DNA from: Chromatium okenii
GTDB taxonomy: Bacteria > Pseudomonadota > Gammaproteobacteria > Chromatiales > Chromatiaceae
Direction of reading: 5' to 3'
Length of the DNA: 64,000 nt
NCBI RefSeq assembly: GCF_002958735.1
Contig: NZ_PPGH01000037.1
Coordinates: 558,001-622,000 of the forward strand
A program made the position numbers and the translations under genes. Below, in pieces: positions 19,102 to 26,779 of this stretch (positions within the stretch are counted from its first letter, which is position 1; each line of letters starts with the position of its first letter). Under the pieces are notes generated by a model, which worked only from the letters and a program-made list of their open reading frames with translations, was not told the origin of the DNA and made no database searches.

Positions 19102-20616
19102 TTATGTGACCGTGATTCCGGAATAATTGCGCCATTGCGCTGGGCCAGTTTCATGGATTGATACGCCGTGACTGTCCACTGCCACCATGACCGGCATGTC
19201 TTCAACAGTGAATTCGCGGATTGCTTCCATTCCTAAATCAGCAAAGGCAATGAGGCGCGAGGCTTTAATCGCTTTGGCGACTAAATAGGCAGCGCCACCC
19301 ACTGCGATTAAATAGACTGCGCCATGCTGTTTAATTGCGTTAATGGCAATTGCGCCGCGTTCGGCTTTGCCAATCATGCCAATTAAACCGGTATCGCGCA
19401 GCATTTGTTCGGTGAATTGATCCATGCGCGTTGCGGTGGTTGGTCCTGCTGGACCGACAATTTCATCACGGACTGGATCAACTGGGCCGACGTAATAAAT
19501 AAAGCGATTGTTTAGATCAACGCCAGCGGGCAATGGTTCACTGCGATTGAGCAATTCAATAATGCGCTGATGTGCTGCATCGCGTCCGGTTAATAATTTG
19601 CCGGATAACAATAGCCGTTCGCCAGGTTGCCAAGTGGCGAGATCGGCGCGAGTGAGTTGGTCGAGATTGACGCGCCGTGCTCCGGCGGCGGCGTTCCAGT
19701 CGATGCGCGGCCAATCATCCAATTTGGGCGGCGTGAACGTAACGGGACCGCTGCCGTCGAGCGTGAATTCAAGGTGACGAGTCGCGGCGCAGTTGGGAAT
19801 CAGGGCGATTGGCAACGACGCGGCATGAGTCGGATGAGTCAGAATCTTGACATCCAGCACGGTGGTCAGGCCGCCCAAGCCCTGCGCTCCGATGCCGAGT
19901 GCGTTGATTTTATCGAACAATTCCAAGCGCAGTTCCTCAGTTGGATTGGCTGCGCCTCGCGCTCGCAATTCGTGCATGTCAATCGGCGCGAGCAGCGATT
20001 CTTTCGCCAGCAACATCGCTTTTTCTGCCGAGCCGCCGATGCCAATGCCGAGCATTCCCGGTGGGCACCAGCCTGCGCCGAGTGTCGGTACAGTTTGCAA
20101 AACCCAGTCAGTCAGGCTGGCGCTGGGGTTGAGAATGGCAAATTTCGCTTTGTTTTCAGAGCCACCGCCTTTGGCTGCCAACCGCACTTCCACTTGAGCG
20201 CCGGGCACTAATTCAACGTGCACGATGGCTGGCGTGTTGTCGCCGGTGTTTTTACGTGCACCGAATGGCGGCGCGACCATTGAAGCGCGGAGCGGATTAT
20301 CGGGATGTTGATAGGCGCTGCGCACTCCGGCATCGACTAATTCCTGCACACTCAACGCGGTGTCCCAGCGGACATTCATGCCGATTTTGAGAAAAACTAC
20401 AACCAAACCAGTGTCTTGGCAAATTGGGCGCTGACCTTCGGCGCAGAGTCTGGAATTAACGAGAATTTGCGCCATTGCATCGCGGGCAGCGGGTGATTGT
20501 TCGGCGTAATAGGCAGCGGTGAGGGCTTGAAGATAATCACGCGGGTGATAATAAGAAATGAATTGAAGTGCATCGGCAATGCTGGTGATAAAGTCGGTTT
20601 CACGAATAAGCGTCAT
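19102..20616 (-). CDS. Class I (iron-sulfur) fumarate hydratase
   Basis: 504 residues from the ATG at 20616, which has GGAG 8 bp upstream. It has the alpha- and beta-type halves fused, as in FumA/FumB. Cysteines for the 4Fe-4S cluster are in PICQDTGLV, AGWCPPGMLGIG and LIPNCAATRH; other signatures are GGGSENKAKF, GIGGSAEKAM, GPAGPTTATRMD and IGKAERG. It interconverts fumarate and malate in the citric acid cycle. The downstream DUF457 membrane gene is in the same orientation 12 bp upstream of this start, so the two may be one transcript. Confidence 0.95.
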   Translation of the reverse strand: MTLIRETDFITSIADALQFISYYHPRDYLQALTAAYYAEQSPAARDAMAQILVNSRLCAEGQRPICQDTGLVVVFLKIGMNVRWDTALSVQELVDAGVRSAYQHPDNPLRASMVAPPFGARKNTGDNTPAIVHVELVPGAQVEVRLAAKGGGSENKAKFAILNPSASLTDWVLQTVPTLGAGWCPPGMLGIGIGGSAEKAMLLAKESLLAPIDMHELRARGAANPTEELRLELFDKINALGIGAQGLGGLTTVLDVKILTHPTHAASLPIALIPNCAATRHLEFTLDGSGPVTFTPPKLDDWPRIDWNAAAGARRVNLDQLTRADLATWQPGERLLLSGKLLTGRDAAHQRIIELLNRSEPLPAGVDLNNRFIYYVGPVDPVRDEIVGPAGPTTATRMDQFTEQMLRDTGLIGMIGKAERGAIAINAIKQHGAVYLIAVGGAAYLVAKAIKASRLIAFADLGMEAIREFTVEDMPVMVAVDSHGVSIHETGPAQWRNYSGITVT

Positions 20617-20628
20617 GGCAATCTCCAA

Positions 20629-21384
20629 TTAAAAAGTACGAATGAAATGCTGCCACCAGTGCAGCAATTGCGTCCACAGTTGTTCGCTGCTGGTGCGGAA
20701 TTGATCGAGCAATGCTGCGGGGTCAATAACAATGTGCAATGGCAGCGTTGTTAACCAAGTGAGCGGCGGTGTAAACCACGCCAGCGTGACGATAATTATC
20801 AGCATCAATAGATTGCTCCAGCGGTCGGTATAACTAAATGGTTTTAAGGCAGTGCCAAAGGAGCGTTTGATGCGGCGATTGAGTAAATCGACGCTGTAGA
20901 TTTCGTCCAGTGTGAGATGCGTGAGATAGCCAATGCCGGTCACGAATCCGGCAATCCACGCTGCCTGCGCGGATTCGTGCCATAACCAAAATGCCACATC
21001 GGTGATGCTGAGAGTGACGGCGGCGACGGCGAGCAGCGAGTGCCAGATGCCGCGATGTACGGTGAGGTGGGCGAAAATTTCAAAGAAGCCGTGACGGACG
21101 AGGACGTAAACGCCAGCCCAAATGAGCGTGAGTTGCAGTGGTGATAATTGTCCGAACCACGGCAAGGTGGTGACGAAGGCAAGGCCTGCGCCGATCAGAC
21201 TAAATAGGATGTTGGTGGGTTTGGAGGTTTTCGAGTCGATGTCAGGCAGAAGGCTGCCGATGACGCCGAGCACGAAAAACGAGAAGGTTTGGCTGCCGTT
21301 AATCAACGCGGCGGTGTGCAGCGCCAGCGTGGTGGTGGCACTGACGACGATGCCGAGGTTGAGATGGGTTTGGAAATTAGCCAT
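20629..21384 (-). CDS. DUF457 / YdjM-like membrane-bound metal-dependent hydrolase
   Basis: About 251 residues from the ATG at 21384 (MANFQTHLNLG). Several transmembrane helices surround the conserved polar motifs LLPDIDSKTSKP, VHRGIWHSL and THLTLDEIYSVDLL, which supply the Asp/His metal ligands of the DUF457 family (E. coli YdjM is SOS-induced). The substrate is unknown. The C-terminal 60 residues are hydrophobic and Trp-rich. It lies just upstream of the fumarase gene and is divergent from the amidase gene. Confidence 0.85.
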   Translation of the reverse strand: MANFQTHLNLGIVVSATTTLALHTAALINGSQTFSFFVLGVIGSLLPDIDSKTSKPTNILFSLIGAGLAFVTTLPWFGQLSPLQLTLIWAGVYVLVRHGFFEIFAHLTVHRGIWHSLLAVAAVTLSITDVAFWLWHESAQAAWIAGFVTGIGYLTHLTLDEIYSVDLLNRRIKRSFGTALKPFSYTDRWSNLLMLIIIVTLAWFTPPLTWLTTLPLHIVIDPAALLDQFRTSSEQLWTQLLHWWQHFIRTF

Positions 21385-21470
21385 AAGGATGTGGACAGTG
21401 CGGGTTTCTAGGTTGTGCGGCAAATTGTGAAGATAATAGTCGGATTGTTTTTCAGTCGAGATTCCGCGCT

Positions 21471-22358
21471 ATGTCCCAGCCCCTCATTATCGCCCTTGCC
21501 CAGCAATCCGATCAGGGCAGCGCTGCCGCGAATCTGGATGATTGTGAAACGGCGATTCGCACGGCGGCTAATCGCGGTTGCAGCTTGGTGTTGTTGCAAG
21601 AATTACACAACAGTTCCTATTTTTGCCAAGTGGAAGACCCTGCGCTGTTCGATTTGGCCGAGCCGATTCCCGGACCGACGACCGAGCGATTAAGTCGGCT
21701 GGCGCGTGAATTACAGATGGTGATTGTCGGTTCGGTGTTTGAGCGCCGCGCTCCGGGGTTGTATCACAACACGGCGGTGGTGTTGGATGTAGACGGTTCG
21801 CTGGCGGGGATTTATCGCAAGATGCACGTTCCTGACGCGCCGAGCTATTACGAAAAATACTATTTCACGCCGGGCGATTTGGGATTTAACCCGATTGATA
21901 CGGCAATTGGGCGACTGGGCGTGTTGGTGAGTTGGGATCAATGGTTTCCAGAGGCAGCGCGGGCGATGGCGTTGGCTGGCGCACAAATTCTGCTCTATCC
22001 GACGGCGATTGGCTGGAATCCGAACGATTCGGCTGCCGAACAAACGCGCCAGTTGGATGCGTGGGTGACGGTGCAACGCGGTCATGCGGTCGCCAACGGT
22101 CTGACGCTGGCAGCCTGCAATCGGGTCGGTTTTGAACCGGAGCCGCGTGGTTCTGGCGCTGGCACACGGTTTTGGGGCAGTTCTTTTGTGTGCGGACCGC
22201 AGGGTGAAATGCTGGCGCAGGCGGATTCGCAAACGCCTAAATTATTGATTGCTGAGGTTAATTTGGTGCGGACGGAGCAGGTACGGCGGTCGTGGTCGTT
22301 TTTGCGCGATCGGCGAATTGATGCTTATGGCGATCTTGGGCGGCGCTATCGGGATTGA
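21471..22358 (+). CDS. aguB: N-carbamoylputrescine amidase-like nitrilase, catalytic Cys replaced by Ser
   Basis: 295 residues, full length for AguB. The nitrilase-superfamily catalytic Glu is in LLQELHNSSYFCQ and the Lys in IYRKMHVPD, with YYEKYYFTPGD following. The third residue of the triad should be Cys in the family sequence VLVCWDQWFPEAAR; here it reads VLVSWDQWFPEAAR (AGT codon at about 21930). AguB converts N-carbamoylputrescine to putrescine in the agmatine route of polyamine synthesis. With Ser in place of the nucleophile the enzyme is probably inactive or weak, unless this is a single-base sequence error (TGT to AGT). No agmatine deiminase gene is adjacent. Confidence 0.85.
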   Translation: MSQPLIIALAQQSDQGSAAANLDDCETAIRTAANRGCSLVLLQELHNSSYFCQVEDPALFDLAEPIPGPTTERLSRLARELQMVIVGSVFERRAPGLYHNTAVVLDVDGSLAGIYRKMHVPDAPSYYEKYYFTPGDLGFNPIDTAIGRLGVLVSWDQWFPEAARAMALAGAQILLYPTAIGWNPNDSAAEQTRQLDAWVTVQRGHAVANGLTLAACNRVGFEPEPRGSGAGTRFWGSSFVCGPQGEMLAQADSQTPKLLIAEVNLVRTEQVRRSWSFLRDRRIDAYGDLGRRYRD

Positions 22359-22402
22359 AAGCTAAAAATAAACCGCTTTTTCTATCACACAATTCAAATA
22401 AA

Positions 22403-22493
22403 GGTAGTGCCCAGAATCAATAAGAATAAATAACTTTTAACCTTTATTTATAAAGCACCAGGAGGATTTAATCCTATTGATCGTGGCACTACC
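22403..22493. repeat. 91-bp element with imperfect terminal inverted repeats (MITE-like)
   Basis: The left end GGTAGTGCC followed by CAGAATCAATAAGAATAAA matches the reverse complement of the right end, GGTAGTGCC then ACGATCAATAGGATTAAA, over about 25 positions. The interior is AT-rich with no coding frame. It sits 140 bp upstream of the IS481 transposase. A miniature inverted-repeat element or a long regulatory hairpin are both possible. Confidence 0.55.
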
Positions 22494-22635
22494 TGTCAGG
22501 AACCGTATGATTATATTCCGCAACGCAGCTACCCACTATTTTTAGCATGAGAGGCTTTGCAAGGCGTCATCACGGACATTCACCACCGCGCCCTACATCC
22601 ACACATAGCTGGGCACACAGAGGAGAATTGATGCT

Positions 22636-23631
22636 ATGAACTTGAATTTACACAAAAATGCCCGCACAACTCCCGCGATCCGGCGTGAACTGCAACATTC
22701 CACTAAATCTGAGCGTGAACTCGCCCGCGAATATCATCTGAATCGGGCGACGGTACGCAAATGGCGTCACCGCGAGACCACTGACGATGCGTCTCATTGT
22801 CCGCATCATCTACATACCACTTTGAAACCATTGGAAGAATTGATCGCCGTGGAGTTGCGCACGACGTTGTTGCTACCCATCGATGACTTGCTGGTCGTGC
22901 TGCGCACCTGTTTTAACCCTGAGGTATCGCGCTCAGGGCTACAGCGTTGCTTACGTCGCCACCATGTCTCCAACCTTAAAGAATTGATTCCAAAAGAAGA
23001 AGGTGCGAAAAAACCACCTAAACAGTTCAAAGATTACGCGCCCGGTTTTATCCACATGGATATTAAATACCTCCCTAAGATGCCGGATGAACAAGCCCAT
23101 CGCTATCTTTTTGTCGCCATTGATCGGGCAACGCGTTGGGTCTATGCCAAGGTTTTTGCTCAGAAAACTGCCGCCAACGCCAGCGCGTTTCTCCAGCAAG
23201 TGATCGCTGCTGCCGCGTTTAAGATGGAAAAGGTGTTGACCGACAACGGTAAGGAGTTTACTGATCGTTTCTGCGCTACCGGCGAACGCGAACCGACTGG
23301 TCGCCATCGCTTTGATTTAGTTTGTAAAGAACACCAGATTGAGCATCGCCTAATTCCGCCCTCGCATCCGCAAACGAACGGAATGGTCGAGCGATTTAAC
23401 GGACGGATTGCCGAGGTAGTGGCGACGACGCGCTTTGATTCTGGAAAGAAGTTAGAGGAAACGCTGCACCATTATGTGCGGATGTATAACCATCAGATAC
23501 CCCAAAAAGCCCTTGGACATGTGTCACCGGTGCAAGCGTTGAAAAACTGGCAACAGAAGGAACCTGAACGCTTCAAAAAACAGGTCTACAATCTCTCGGG
23601 TCTTGACATCGATTTCAATCCGGCTGAATGA
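22636..23631 (+). mobile_element. IS481-family DDE transposase
   Basis: 331 residues, intact. An N-terminal helix-turn-helix (RELAREYHLNRATVRKWRHR) is followed by the rve integrase core with catalytic residues in GFIHMDIKYLP (D), KVLTDNGKEFTD (D) and HPQTNGMVERFNG (E), the pattern of IS481 and related IS3-like transposases. AGAGGAG lies just upstream of the ATG. I could not identify terminal inverted repeats with confidence, so the ends of the IS are not set. It borders the toxin-antitoxin island and may have helped assemble it. Confidence 0.9.
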
Positions 23632-23752
23632 ATATCAACTCACCATGTTGCGGTTTATTGCCGAGCAGAATGATGTGAGCCAGCAGAAGGTATTAAATCG
23701 CATCGTCATACCGGAATTGGTGAAACAAGCGGAGGAATTGTTTGAGCGGTGA
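23606..23752 (+). pseudogene. Possible ribbon-helix-helix antitoxin remnant after the IS481 gene
   Basis: A frame overlapping the 3' end of the transposase reads SIRLNEYQLTMLRFIAE and later VLNRIVIPELVKQAEELFER, then stops at 23752. The pattern of a short beta strand followed by two helices resembles RHH/CopG-type DNA-binding proteins. There is no good start codon or ribosome-binding site, so it is either the 3' remnant of a gene cut by the IS or a chance frame. Low certainty. Confidence 0.35.
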
Positions 23753-23774
23753 CTTTGCAGATCATGGGATTGTG

Positions 23775-23789
23775 GACTACAGTCTAGTC
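23775..23789. promoter_or_regulatory. Possible operator of the phd-PIN operon
   Basis: GACTA at 23775-23779 and TAGTC at 23785-23789 form a short inverted repeat 25 bp upstream of the Phd-type antitoxin start. Such repeats are typical binding sites for TA autoregulation, but a 5-bp arm is short. Confidence 0.3.
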
Positions 23790-23814
23790 AGGCTGACCAC
23801 TTTGGAATAACACC

Positions 23815-24093
23815 ATGAACGAGCCATCTCACCCTGAAGCAAGGAATCACTGGCAGCTTCAAGACGCCAAAGCACGATTCAGTGAACTGGTACGGCGAGC
23901 GCGTGACTGTCCTCAGCATGTCACCGTCAACGGTTTGGAACGTGCTGTCGTGCTATCTGCCGAGGAATACATGCGCCTGCGGGGACAACCGACTGGGCAT
24001 GACTTGGTAGAGCTGATGGCGGGAACGGCGCTTACCGACCTCGTGCTGGAACATCCCAAAGTGCAGGGAGCGGTGAGAGCGGTCACGCTATGA
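23815..24093 (+). CDS. Phd/YefM-family antitoxin
   Basis: 92 residues. The N-terminal half WQLQDAKARFSELVRRARD is the Phd/YefM DNA-binding and dimerisation motif; VTVNGLERAVVLSAEEYMRL follows, as in the family. The C-terminal third should bind and neutralise the toxin. It overlaps the following PIN toxin gene by 4 bp (ATGA), a classic TA arrangement, and is expected to repress its own promoter. A truncated second copy of this gene lies at 25188-25257. Confidence 0.92.
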   Translation: MNEPSHPEARNHWQLQDAKARFSELVRRARDCPQHVTVNGLERAVVLSAEEYMRLRGQPTGHDLVELMAGTALTDLVLEHPKVQGAVRAVTL

Positions 24094-24521
24094 GCGGATG
24101 GCTACTGGACACCAATGTCTTATCTGAGTTGCGGCGACCACAGCCAGCGCCTGCGGTTGTCGCATTTGTTAGCGCCCAGCCTTTAAGCCAGCTCTACGTC
24201 AGTGAAGTGACCTTTGCCGAGATTCGGTTTGGGATTGAATTGATCGCTGCACCAGAACGCCGTGCTGAACTGCGACATTGGTTAGAGCAACAACTGCGTC
24301 CCATGTTTACCACGCGGACACTTCCCATCTCTGAAGATGTCTTATTGCAATGGCGACTCATCATTGACAGCGGTCGCCGGGTTGGACACACCTTCAGTCA
24401 TCCAGACGTTCTCATTGCCGCGACCGCAGCCCAGCATGGATTAACCGTTGTGACCAGAGACACCAGTGATTTTATTGCTGCCGGAGTTGCAACATTAAAT
24501 CCTTGGGTTGATAAAAGATGA
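24090..24521 (+). CDS. PIN-domain toxin, VapC/FitB type
   Basis: 143 residues. PIN acidic residues are seen in LLDTNVLSELRRP (first Asp), SEVTFAEIRFGIE (Glu), HPDVLIAATAAQHGL (Asp) and VTRDTSDF (Asp). PIN toxins are Mg-dependent ribonucleases, commonly cutting tRNA. It overlaps the Phd antitoxin upstream and the nucleotidyltransferase gene downstream, each by 4 bp, so all three are translationally coupled. All four acidic residues are present and activity is expected. Confidence 0.93.
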   Translation: MSGWLLDTNVLSELRRPQPAPAVVAFVSAQPLSQLYVSEVTFAEIRFGIELIAAPERRAELRHWLEQQLRPMFTTRTLPISEDVLLQWRLIIDSGRRVGHTFSHPDVLIAATAAQHGLTVVTRDTSDFIAAGVATLNPWVDKR

Positions 24522-24808
24522 ATCGCCAACGCACCCTTGAATTACTCACCCAGAGCAAGCCGGAATTGCACACGCGCTTTGGTGTAATTAGCCTTGCGTT
24601 ATTCGGTTCCACTGCCCGCGATACCGCAAGCGCCGATAGCGATGTTGACATCCTCGTGCGTTTTGATGGAGCTGCGACTTCCGCCCGTTACTTTGGAGTG
24701 CAGTTTTATCTGGAGGATTTCCTGAAGTGTCCGGTGGATTTGATTACAGAAAGCGCCTTGCGACCGGAATTGCGCCCTTTTATTGAACAGGAACGAATCA
24801 CTGTTTAA
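24518..24808 (+). CDS. MNT-type minimal nucleotidyltransferase (MntA-like antitoxin)
   Basis: 96 residues with the nucleotidyltransferase fingerprint LFGSTARDTASADSDVDILV (GS-x10-DxD), and later FYLEDFLKCPVDLITE. Proteins of this size are usually the antitoxin of HEPN/MNT pairs, where the MNT protein AMPylates its HEPN RNase partner. No HEPN gene follows: the next 80 bp are non-coding and the next gene is on the opposite strand. Instead it is coupled by ATGA overlap to a Phd-PIN pair, so it is either a third component of that operon or an orphaned half of a HEPN/MNT module. Confidence 0.88.
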   Translation: MNRQRTLELLTQSKPELHTRFGVISLALFGSTARDTASADSDVDILVRFDGAATSARYFGVQFYLEDFLKCPVDLITESALRPELRPFIEQERITV

Positions 24809-24891
24809 TCAACGGGAATGGCGTTTTTATCTTGACAAAGATATTCCCGCGTGATTGAAACCATGAATTGTTTATATCAGCGGTAATGAGA

Positions 24892-25128
24892 TTACCAAAC
24901 ATCCCGCTCAACTTGTTCCTGAGTGCCGCGCCCTTCAATCAAAAAGTCAGGAGAGAATTGGGCAAATTTATTCAAGACACCAGACAATGACCGACGTGCG
25001 GGGCGTATTCTGAGTTCATCGCCTTCACGTTCAATCTCCAGTTCAATATCGGTGTGTTCATACGCTAGTGCTGCCGGAATCCGCACCGCTTGCGAATTGC
25101 CATTCTTAAAAACCCGTGTCGTGTGCAT
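24892..25128 (-). CDS. VapB/MazE-like SpoVT-AbrB antitoxin, apparently orphan
   Basis: The ATG at 25128 starts MHTTRVFKNGNSQAVRIP, the swapped-hairpin AbrB DNA-binding motif of VapB-type antitoxins; the remaining residues (EREGDELRIRPARRSL, then LNKFAQFSPDFL) form the toxin-binding tail. 78 residues. No toxin gene lies downstream: only 80 bp separate its stop from the convergent nucleotidyltransferase gene. The vapC partner has been lost or never came along. Confidence 0.88.
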   Translation of the reverse strand: MHTTRVFKNGNSQAVRIPAALAYEHTDIELEIEREGDELRIRPARRSLSGVLNKFAQFSPDFLIEGRGTQEQVERDVW

Positions 25129-25187
25129 GGTGATACCCGTAAGGATGTATGACGGATGTACATTAAACGCCTTAGCACATTTCCCAT

Positions 25188-25257
25188 CAACGGTTTGGAA
25201 CGTGCTATCAGCAGAGGAATACATGCGCCTGCGTGGACAACCGACTGGGCGTGACTG
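25188..25257 (+). pseudogene. Truncated copy of the Phd antitoxin gene
   Basis: About 70 bp match the Phd gene at 23933-24004 closely: both contain TCAACGGTTTGGAACGTGCT and GAGGAATACATGCGCCTGCG. The copy lacks 8 bp, consistent with slippage between two GTGCT direct repeats present in the intact gene, and is cut at both ends. It encodes the relic SAEEYMRLRGQPTGRD. Evidence of local duplication and decay in the TA island. Confidence 0.8.
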
Positions 25258-25310
25258 ATCTGCTGATACGTTTATACTTGCCAGACCAGAATGACCGCCT
25301 TACAGTAAGG
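25251..25310 (+). promoter_or_regulatory. Predicted promoter and operator of the mazEF-like pair
   Basis: A -35-like GTGACT (25251-25256) and a -10 TATACT (25273-25278) are 16 bp apart. A perfect palindrome CCTTAC-A-GTAAGG at 25298-25310 lies between this and the antitoxin ATG at 25339, a suitable site for autoregulation. The -35 region lies in the Phd relic. Confidence 0.5.
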
Positions 25311-25338
25311 ACATCATTCTCAACGCTGGACAACTGCC

Positions 25339-25566
25339 ATGCTGACCATCGGTAAAATCACCGCCAAAGGACAAACCACCATCCCACAGGAAATTCGAGC
25401 ACTGCTCAACGTCAAGCCCGGTGATCGGATTGTGTGGGAAGCCAATAATGGTTCTGTACAGGTACGCCGCGCTGAACCGCTGGATATGGATTATCTTCAC
25501 GCTTTGGAAGGTACTTTAAGCGAGTGGGCAAGTGCAGCAGATGAGGTTGCGTATCGTGATCTTTAA
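25339..25566 (+). CDS. AbrB/MazE-family antitoxin
   Basis: 75 residues. MLTIGKITAKGQTTIPQEIR and LLNVKPGDRIVWEA form the SpoVT-AbrB swapped-hairpin domain; the C-terminal 30 residues (WASAADEVAYRDL) are the toxin-binding tail. It overlaps the MazF-like toxin gene by 26 bp, so the two are translated together. It is expected to bind the palindrome at 25298-25310. Confidence 0.9.
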   Translation: MLTIGKITAKGQTTIPQEIRALLNVKPGDRIVWEANNGSVQVRRAEPLDMDYLHALEGTLSEWASAADEVAYRDL

Positions 25567-25897
25567 CGCTTTTGACGTGGTGCGGGTGCCTTTTCCATTC
25601 ACAGATCGCAGCGCCACCAAGAATCGTCCGGCGCTTATTCTGTCCGATCAATCTCGGTTTAACACGCTGGTTGGTCATTCGGTAATGGCAATGATTACTT
25701 CTGCTGAAAATGCCGCTTGGCCTCTCGATTGCATCATCGATGATCTGAGCGCGGCTGGTTTACCCGCACCATCTAAAGTGCGCTTCAAACTCTTTACACT
25801 TGACCATCGTTTAATTCGTAGCGTTCTCGGTCAGCTTTCACCACAAGATGAAGCACGAGTTCGCCAAGGATTAACTGCATTATTCCCATTTTGCTAA
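25541..25897 (+). CDS. MazF/PemK-family toxin (endoribonuclease)
   Basis: 118 residues from the ATG at 25541; a GTG at 25532 is an alternative. The sequence IVIFNAFDVVRVPFPFTDR and NRPALILSDQS correspond to the PemK/MazF core (G/D-D-V-V and R-P-A motifs), and VGHSVMAMITSA to the central strand. The family cleaves mRNA at short sequences. It lies downstream of, and overlaps, its antitoxin. Confidence 0.88.
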   Translation: MRLRIVIFNAFDVVRVPFPFTDRSATKNRPALILSDQSRFNTLVGHSVMAMITSAENAAWPLDCIIDDLSAAGLPAPSKVRFKLFTLDHRLIRSVLGQLSPQDEARVRQGLTALFPFC

Positions 25898-25898
25898 T

Positions 25899-26249
25899 TC
25901 ACTGCACCAAATACACATCATCAACATCAAAGAATTGCTTACCAGTCGCATCTTCGAATTCGTGCAGTGATTTCTCCGCTTCCTCTTTCGATATACCCAA
26001 GCGTTTTGCGATTGATTCCAAACGATAAACAGGCTCTCCATTAGCGGTGTATCCGTCTGGTTTCTCCGGCATCAATCCCATTTCCATCGCCACGTCATGC
26101 GCCACATCCATAAAGGATTGCGGAGCGTTTTCCATCATGCGTGCAAATGCGCGTGCTGCTGCTGGTGGTTCACCCAAACCCTGCGCGACCAATTCAGAGT
26201 ATTCATTGCTGGCGTTTAAGAATGCTGCGGATAATTTATCTTGATTCAT
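25899..26249 (-). CDS. Hypothetical protein, 116 residues
   Basis: The ATG at 26249 has GAGG about 8 bp upstream; the longer frame to 26408 only overlaps the GNAT gene. The protein is acidic and helical, starting MNQDKLSAAFLNASNEYSE, with RLESIAKRLGISKEEAEKSL, which looks like a helix-turn-helix-like segment, and ending in a beta-like QFFDVDDVYLVQ. I do not recognise the family. It follows the GNAT toxin gene by 29 bp in the same orientation and may be a third member of that operon. Confidence 0.65.
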   Translation of the reverse strand: MNQDKLSAAFLNASNEYSELVAQGLGEPPAAARAFARMMENAPQSFMDVAHDVAMEMGLMPEKPDGYTANGEPVYRLESIAKRLGISKEEAEKSLHEFEDATGKQFFDVDDVYLVQ

Positions 26250-26278
26250 GGTTGACCTCGGCAACTGTGGAATTGATT

Positions 26279-26779
26279 TTAATCTGTCGCCAGCATTCGG
26301 ATCGTAGCGATTGGTAAATACAGTTGATGTCCGTCCGCTTGCAACGGCATAAACCCGAAGCGTTGATAAAATCCCACTGCATCCGGTTTGCTGTCCACGA
26401 TGACACATTGCACCCCGATACTGTCCGCAGCGCGTAAGGCTTGCTTCAACGCATGGATCAGCAGTCGTGAACCGATGCGCTGACCAGTGGCACGAGCAGT
26501 CCGGTCACTGGCAAGGCGACCAATCAACACGGCTGGGAGCGGATAACGCGGCAGACGGCGGGCATGATCAGGGGACAATTCGGTATGACGCACTGACGCT
26601 GCCGACAAAGTGCAATAACCCACGACGCGGTTCAGGTCATCAACTGCAACATAAACTCGCACCAGTTGCTGCCGTTGCCCTTGCATGGCGTAGCGGTGCA
26701 GATACTCATCCAGTTGCGCGTTCCCACTCTCAAATCCGCGCCGTTCATGCCGCGCCGGATCAAGCAGTTCAATCTTCAT
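26279..26779 (-). CDS. GNAT-family acetyltransferase toxin (TacT/AtaT-like)
   Basis: About 166 residues from the ATG at 26779. It reads as a GNAT fold: FESGNAQLDEYLHRYAMQGQ, YVAVDDLNRVVGYCTLSA, the acetyl-CoA loop region LASDRTARATGQRIGSRLL (R/Q-x-x-G-x-G/A) and FYQRFGFMPL. The residue pattern and the preceding DUF1778 gene match TacAT/AtaRT systems, in which the enzyme acetylates the amino group of charged tRNA. It overlaps its antitoxin by 11 bp. Confidence 0.9.
   Translation of the reverse strand: MKIELLDPARHERRGFESGNAQLDEYLHRYAMQGQRQQLVRVYVAVDDLNRVVGYCTLSAASVRHTELSPDHARRLPRYPLPAVLIGRLASDRTARATGQRIGSRLLIHALKQALRAADSIGVQCVIVDSKPDAVGFYQRFGFMPLQADGHQLYLPIATIRMLATD

Noticed and set aside
19627-20211. 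Long plus-strand open frame opposite the fumarase gene
   Set aside because: It lies wholly inside a well-conserved gene on the other strand and has no family features; it reflects codon bias of the fumarase.
22636-23631. Complete IS481 element with defined ends
   Set aside because: I could not find matching terminal inverted repeats or a target duplication around the gene by eye.
24518-24808. HEPN/MNT toxin-antitoxin pair
   Set aside because: Only the MNT half is present; no HEPN-like RX4-6H protein is encoded on either side.
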